Shown piece after piece: positions 57,900 to 64,000 of a DNA stretch of 64,000 nucleotides (the first letter of the stretch is position 1; each line of letters starts with the position of its first letter). The notes beneath the pieces were generated by a model. The model was not told the DNA's origin. It saw nothing but the letters and a program-made list of their open reading frames with translations, and did no database searches. The translations under genes and the position numbers were made by a program. The stretch comes from Cymbidium sinense (lineage: Eukaryota; Streptophyta; Magnoliopsida; Asparagales; Orchidaceae). The stretch is from assembly GCA_021442155.1 (NCBI GenBank), contig CM038221.1:25047906-25111905 (forward strand), in the 5' to 3' direction.

Positions 57900-60718
57900 A
57901 CACTGCTTATAAGAAGTGACACATAGGCTTTTGAATGTACCTGCACAACTTAATTTTTAATTAAAACTTCAATTTTAAACTTAGTATTCATCTTAAATAA
58001 TATTATATAGGTACTTTTGTCATCATATAGTTCAATCGAAACTCCAACAACATCCTAATAACATCCTTGACGGTTGCTTATGCTGGTTCATCTAGATTCA
58101 ATGGGTCTTTGTTATTACAAGAAAGCTTCAATCTTACTATGCTATATTGAGCATAACAGACTCTTTAATCCCACTACGCCCTGATGAGCATAGTGGGATC
58201 TTCAATCACCTATGCGAATATCAATAATAGATTTCCTTGTGAAGTCAATCCTCGGCACATGTGAGTGCTTAAATTCATAATTTTTTTGCTATAATGGAAC
58301 AATGTGCACAGGTACATAAATTCACAAATGTTCACGCTGTGTTGGAACAACATAAATGGGTATTTAAAATTTTAGAGAATTTTACTGCATTTTACTTTCA
58401 GCATGCAAATCGATGTGATGGAGGCACTGGTGGCATGAATTTTTGGACTCCCCAAGACTGATCTAGCTTGGGGGAAGGCATACTGCTATGTTATATACCA
58501 GTTTGAGGCTAGAATGCCAAGATTCATGCCTCATGGAACCCCGGTGCTTTGAAACATCTTTAGTCACACATCTTTTTCCATTTGAGCAATGAGTTCCAGA
58601 CCTCATCTGATTTCACACTTTTGGACTCTCCAGATGGCTTAATGTTGATGGTGCCCTCTTCTCCTTCATATTAGAGTCGCCATCGAGATGACACCCACAA
58701 ATCAATACATCTTGACTCGGATACTTAGAGTTGCTGCTCGCTTTTGGTCACATCCTCGAGCGTGGATGTATGAGTGCACGATCTTGAAGGCACAACCAGG
58801 GGCTTATCTTCAGATGACTTGATGCTCTTCAGCTCATGATCTTTTCTCATGGTGATCTTCTCCACATCGTAGGGACCAAGATTAGTCATCGCTTCGCACA
58901 TCAGTCCGATTTTGTAAATCATCTGTTTTTGTATCTTCTTCGCTTTTCTAGCATTTTAGATATGGACCGTGAGCATGTCGCTACAGTCTTGTTTTTTTCT
59001 AGTTTTACACTTTTTGGTGCTTTTATTTTGTAACCCTTTACTTTCCTTTTAAATGCAAAATGCAACTTTCGGGTAAAAAACTTTCGGGTGGCATGAATTT
59101 TAAGGTGAAATGCATGAATTTTGAAGTGGAAGAGGAGAAACTTTTCATCTCTCACTGCTCTCTTTTTTTGGTTTATTTGATTTTAAAGAGAGAGAAAGAG
59201 AGAATAGTGTTTCTAAAGATGACGAGTGGAGACTATGAAGTGGAGCTCGGCAAAAACAGAAAGGGAATTCACGTGTGCTACTCAGCTTATTGCAAGCAGT
59301 GGGAGAGGAATGGATCTTGGTTCTGATGAATGCAAGCAACAGAGATAAGGAGTCGGACGTGTTGGGGAGGTGGCAACGAAATTTCTGAGAGAGGGGCTGC
59401 AATTCGGTTGTAGCGTGCGAAACAAAGGAGAAGCCTGGAGGTATGTGTTATTCAGCTACAGTGAGGAGCAGTTGTGATGTGTGCACAATTGGAGGAGGGT
59501 TGAGGGAAGGATGACCGGCTACTGGGATGAGTGTTCTACGTAAGATAGGAAGGGTATATCAGTTCAAGCCGGGCGACGAGTTGGAAGGCAGTTGGAGTTT
59601 GGGGATGCTTCGACTACAGTGGGAAGACCAATAAGAGAGAGAGAGAGAGATGCAAATATATGAGCCAGTGATGGAGTCGAATGGAGGAAAGAGAGTTTCG
59701 ACTGTAGTTCTAAGAGATGGGCGGGGTTCTCTGACGATAAAGAGGGGAGTTCGGTTGGAAGATTCATGGAGAGGTCAAATTAGAAGAAGGTAGCTACAAT
59801 TTTTTGAAACAGGACCAAGATTCTAAATTTAAAATCAAAATTAAGAGTTGTTTTGAGAGAAATTTCAGAATAATTTAAAATAAATCTATTAAAATTAGAT
59901 TTAATTGAAATAAATTTTTGCTTTCTCTTTTTTTGTACAGCCTGATCGCATCGACATTCATGTGAACTCTTGTGAAAATTAAATGCACACAATATTGATT
60001 TCATTTCTAGAAGTTTCAGTGTTTTGAATGCAACAGTGCAATCTGTTTCGTGATCAAAGGTTTGAGCAAAAGTCGAGGTTAACTGAGTCAAATTTGAGCT
60101 TAATTCGCGCGTCATCCCACTCCGAGGCTTGTCACTTGCTCCATATTTGACCAAATCGATCGCGGAAGTTCTCTTTGATAAGTTTCGTCATTTCGGCAAA
60201 AACAATGCTATCCATTTCACGAAAGGAACTCTTTGGATTGCGTCTAGACCTCAACTCCAATATATATGAAAGTACTTATTCAGTTTATTTCTCCTTGTCG
60301 GATGACAATTAAACGACGCGAGAAATCAATTCAAATCAATTTTGATACTCTGAATGCATCGATGCGATCAATTTTGTAATTAGAGGACATCTCGATCAAT
60401 TTCGACGATGAACAAGGTGTTTCAACTCTAATCTGCATGATGTCAAACATATTTTTTCTTTTATTACACGTACACGATTTTACTTATGGAATCTATTTAT
60501 AGGTCAACAGTTCTTAAATTAATTCAAATCTAAAATACAAGCAACATATAGGGTAGCTAACCATCACACTTCATTAACTTGTTATCAAATATGTTCACGG
60601 GATGCCTATTTCTAAAAGGTTTAACTCATGTCTCATGAGATGAAAATTTTGATTATTCAACTTAGAAATATGCATATATACACAAATAATAGAAGAAAAA
60701 ATAATAGGCTTTGTCCAA
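57900..60718. other. Distal part of repeat copy A, no gene recognised
   Basis: It contains a GC-richer, purine-rich section (about 59060-59780, including a short GA run at 59633-59650) comparable in texture to 63180-63776 of copy B. Short overlapping frames on both strands (58725-59770) have no recognisable domains and are not conserved in copy B as read. The stretch before 60719 has a purine run, AGAAGAAAAAATAATAGG, at about 60692. Confidence 0.35.
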
Positions 60719-63700
60719 TGTGGGCTCCGAAAATTCGCCACCGACCTCTCAACAAATGAAGAGAGTTTGATTTAATGTCGGTGTAATTTTTAGAAGGCAG
60801 ATGAGATAGTAGATAAGACACTACCCAGAGATTTCGTCCTCATTTTGTGAGGACTTTAGATCGGGTTTTCTATGCGCATAGTTAATTACTGAAAGTGTAA
60901 GTGAGAGAACTTTGATTAAGGTTATTAAATCGCTTAATGCGAAGTAAGAAGAAGATGTGGAGTTTAAAATTTAAGATTATGAAATTCATCATTTTAACTT
61001 AAAGTAGATGGTAGAATGATGCGATCTAGATCCCATGGTTTATCCGTCGCCATCCCTACCACCTAGTGAGGAGGTAGTAACTAACCGACCAAGGATCCTT
61101 ATCGAATACACAAGTTACGTTGTCAAAAATCCTTGTACTGCAAGATATTAGTTTAAAGAGACAATCTTAAGTTACCCAATGAAAGACTGTTTTCCTATCG
61201 TATACCCTATGATTCACAACTCAAAAGGAACCATTAGGAGCATATGTACAATATAATATAATTTCATTCAAGGCAACCACCATTAGGACTATAGAATTAC
61301 ATCATATATGTGGATTTATGGCCAAGCCACGCGGAAGACCGCTATCGCCCCACAAGAAGATTGATTGATAACATAGTAGAACACTGATTAGACTTTCTTG
61401 TAGTTTTAATTTGTACCTCCAGAAACAATTACGAAGGTGGATTGAATTTTAGCTTTAAGTTTTTAGAGATTAAATTCATTTAAGCATTTTTTTATTGATA
61501 CTTAATTTGAGTTAATTTGATTTGAAATTAGAATCATATTTTGATGGAAGTATCCCTTCCGGTTGAAATCACCATTCAATCATCATCGGGTTAATTGATT
61601 GAATTGAATATATTTAAGAACTTTAGATCCTCACAACTCGTTTAACTCAAAGGATCGATTAGTCATATGACAAAATTAAATTTCTGATATTTTAATAAGA
61701 ATTTATAATAATTAGATTTTTAGATTTTTATTAACCCTGCACCAATCCCACACGTCAAAACAACCCGCAAGATCCTCGAGACCAATCTAAAGATGTCGAC
61801 ACACAAGTAATTTAGCATACTTACGAAAAAGCTCAAATTGAATTGAAGAATGCTTTATATTTCATAGGATTCATTTCTTTGATCGCATACTCAAGCACTT
61901 GAAGTGAAAGTTGGCTCTATAATTTATGCGAAATTAATATATTTGGAATCCATCTAGAACTTAAGTCAACGCCTTCTGTCTGTTTATATGAAGAGTTGTA
62001 GATTTGGTGGCGTGTTACTTTATATTTTCGATTTCAAAATATTACAACTTCGCTTATATTTAAATTAATAGCAAAAATAAAATGGTCATTTAGCTTATGC
62101 ACATTGATAGGATTTTATATCTTTGTTGATCATGATATTCAACTTTCATTCTCACCCATAGACAAGATATTATACCTTTTTCAACTCAACTCATTAAACA
62201 TAAACTTTATTTTCGAAGCTAGATTTCAAACTTATTGCAAACCTTATATGATCTGACCATTTGTTCAACTGAGCTTCCTCTCAGATTACTTGAAGTAAAA
62301 TATTGCAAGGATCATGTTCAAATTCATTAGTAAGTTATCAAATTCTTTGTAGATTTTTGTTCAAATTTCTTCAACTTCTCTCAACTCATGCGATTGGTGT
62401 CAAGCATCAAACGTCAAAAGTTCGTTTATTGGAAATACTTTCTTACGTCAATCAACATACTATTTATATTCACCACAAATTTTCATTTGTGCTCTAAAGA
62501 ACCTTCAAATGTGATATAGATTTTATTTTGAAGCTTCTTCATATTATTTTTATTCATTCAATATGCTGCATAACTATTTATGTGTTTTGGAAGGCATTTA
62601 ATCTTATTGCAAATTCTATCCAAATTATATCAACCCATTTAATATGACTGTGGACACTTTGAAATTTTATAATACCATCTTTATATTTCTCTTGCTTATA
62701 AGCAAGTTTTAATTTCAACACTGATCATCAGTTACTCAATTCAATGCTCAATGCAAATTATAGTAAAATTTGATTATTCAATTAAAAGTCATTCTTATAT
62801 TTATGAGTAGGTCATCAAATGATGCTTATTGAAGTGCTTAAGGATTTCTTTTCATATGTTTGATTTTGAAGTACTTTAAAGAGGAGGAAGGCTCAAAATT
62901 TGGGTAAGCTTCTAATTTGCTCCTATTCTTTTATAAGCCTCTTTTTTTTAACGCTCATATTCATATTAATTTTCATCATTTTTTTATTCTTTTAATTTGA
63001 ATTTAGCATTAGATTTCTTTATTTAGTGCTTTTAATCCAATTTTTTTATTCCTCCATTTTTCTTACTAAGTCCAAAGATTTGACGAAATTTGTGCAACAT
63101 TCCGACATAGGGGGTCACATCTAACAGATTTGGAGGTCTTCCGTCTCACGAGCATCACGGGTGTTTGCAACTCAAAGGATGCCATCTCGTCACTGCGATG
63201 AGTACAAGGAAAGGATCGGAAGAGGAAAAGGGAAGAAGGCTTTGTGCTTGCTTGCAGTTTGAAGGAGGAGAATGCATTCGTCTTGAAGGAGACGTAGGGA
63301 AAGATGAAAATGTCGAAACCAGGAGAAGAACTCACCTAATGACGGTATTCCTTCGGCCAAAGACGAAACGATCAAGAATGAAAATTACTTAGTGGAAGAA
63401 GGATATGCTTGTTGTTTAGGAAAGCGGATCGAGAGAGGAAGAAAGATTTAAAAGTGAGGATGAGGAAGAGAGGAAATTGCTAAGGAAGAGGAAGGAGAGG
63501 GAACCTTACCTCTGCGTGAGTTTAGACGAGAGGAGAGAAAAAACCGAGTCTTCTTTTCAGTTGAGAGAAAAAATAGCCATTAAAAAGGGGGGAACGATTG
63601 GTGCGGTTGAAGGAAAAGATCGAGCGGGAGTGGGAGCATCGAACGAGCTTAGGCATTGGAGGAAGAACCGAATAGCGAGCTTGCACATGAAGGAGATCCG

Positions 63701-64000
63701 AAACGTTGGTCGGCGAAGGAGATCGAAACGTTGGTCGGCGAAGAATCGAGCATTGATCAGGCGAGAATTAGGTTAGTTTGAAGATTTTGGTTATAAATGG
63801 GTTTAGCTAATTAATAATTTCTTGATTAAACATATCGATTTTAAAATGAATTTTCGACAAAATCATGTAGTTAATTTATCATCTTACGTTATTAGATGTT
63901 CGGGCATAACGATGCGATCCGTTATGATGGCGTTTGGTTCAATCAGTGTATCGAAGCCAATTCAGTTCAAAATTGCGCATCTTATAATGCTTCGATATTG
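60719..64000 (+). repeat. Repeat copy B (possible long LTR), runs off the right edge
   Basis: It is colinear with copy A from its TGTGGGCTCC start to about 63130. It lacks the LINE (junction at about 60826: ACACTACCCAGAGATTTC), the MITE corresponding to 55685 and the MULE-like MITE corresponding to 56271. The right part (63180-63776) is purine-rich with short frames that I do not regard as genes. Confidence 0.6.
63691..63742 (+). repeat. Short tandem duplication, 25-26 bp
   Basis: AGGAGATC then CGAAACGTTGGTCGGCGA occurs at 63691 and again at 63717, with a single extra C in the first copy. Confidence 0.85.

Larger units (their letters stand above)
51910..60718 (+). repeat. Repeat copy A (possible long LTR), interrupted by three insertions
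   Basis: It starts TGTGAGCCCTGAAAATTCGC, matching TGTGGGCTCCGAAAATTCGC at 60719. Removing the LINE and two MITEs leaves a colinear match to copy B: CAGAGATTTCATCTTC against CAGAGATTTCGTCCTC; GAGGACTTTAGATC; GGTTGATATACTCGTTCAAC against GGTTGAAATCACCATTCAAT; ACGTCTTCTGCCTG against ACGCCTTCTGTCTG; and GAGGTTGCATCGGGTGTGATAG (57800) opposite CATAGGGGGTCACATC (63105). The match is firm to about 57900; beyond that only general texture agrees. The TG start and direct pair suggest LTRs of one element, not proven. Confidence 0.6.

Noticed and set aside
58725..60154. Cluster of overlapping short ORFs on both strands
   Set aside because: No domains, mutual overlap on opposite strands and no clear conservation in repeat copy B.
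63066..63776. Several ORFs of 60-100 residues near the right edge
   Set aside because: They lie in purine-rich repeat B DNA, overlap on both strands and show only low-complexity Arg/Lys/Glu content.

Overview
The window looks like nuclear DNA of a seed plant, most likely a flowering plant with a repeat-rich genome. It is AT-rich and dominated by plant-type transposable elements: Ty3/gypsy Tat-like and chromovirus elements, CACTA, RTE-clade LINE, PIF/Harbinger and MULE-like MITEs. The one recognisable host gene is the intron-containing SnRK1 gamma-type subunit KING1. I cannot name the species. No bacterial genes, CRISPR array or rRNA were seen.

Layout. (1) 1-9.7 kb: three tandem, diverged units of one very long LTR-like repeat, ending in a degraded primer-binding-site-like motif. 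(2) 9.7-15.8 kb: a decayed gag and aspartic protease of a Tat/Athila-type gypsy element, with no room for RT or integrase. (3) 15.83-23.06 kb: a complete-looking 7.2 kb LTR of the same family (ends TGTTG...CAACA) in the same orientation. (4) 23.1-26.3 kb: an inverted partial copy of that LTR. (5) 26.3-30.1 kb: a decayed gypsy chromovirus pol on the + strand, followed by about 1.8 kb of unassigned DNA. (6) 31.9-44.06 kb: another inverted LTR copy, split by a 6.9 kb CACTA transposon at 35687-42625. (7) 44.06-47.4 kb: gene-flanking DNA with microsatellites and a 637 bp MULE-like MITE. (8) 47380-50949, minus strand: the last four visible exons of a KING1-like gene, with a 1.76 kb PIF/Harbinger-type element in its large intron. 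The 5' exons are not in view. (9) 51.9-60.7 kb: a repeat copy (A) that received an RTE LINE and two MITEs. (10) 60.7-64 kb: a second direct copy (B) of the same repeat lacking those three insertions, which therefore serves as a paralogous empty site.

How it fits together: this is a nested transposon landscape next to one probably functional but incompletely captured gene. The element coding regions carry many in-frame stops and frameshifts, so none appears autonomous. The clearest structural results are exact target-site duplications for the LINE and the MULE-like MITEs, perfect Harbinger termini in the KING1 intron, and the 7.2 kb LTR family with a conserved GGGTAG-N7-CTACCC hairpin. I found no convincing wholly new biological system. 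The least standard items are the long-LTR, gag-protease-only element family and the GC-richer cargo inside the Harbinger-type element.
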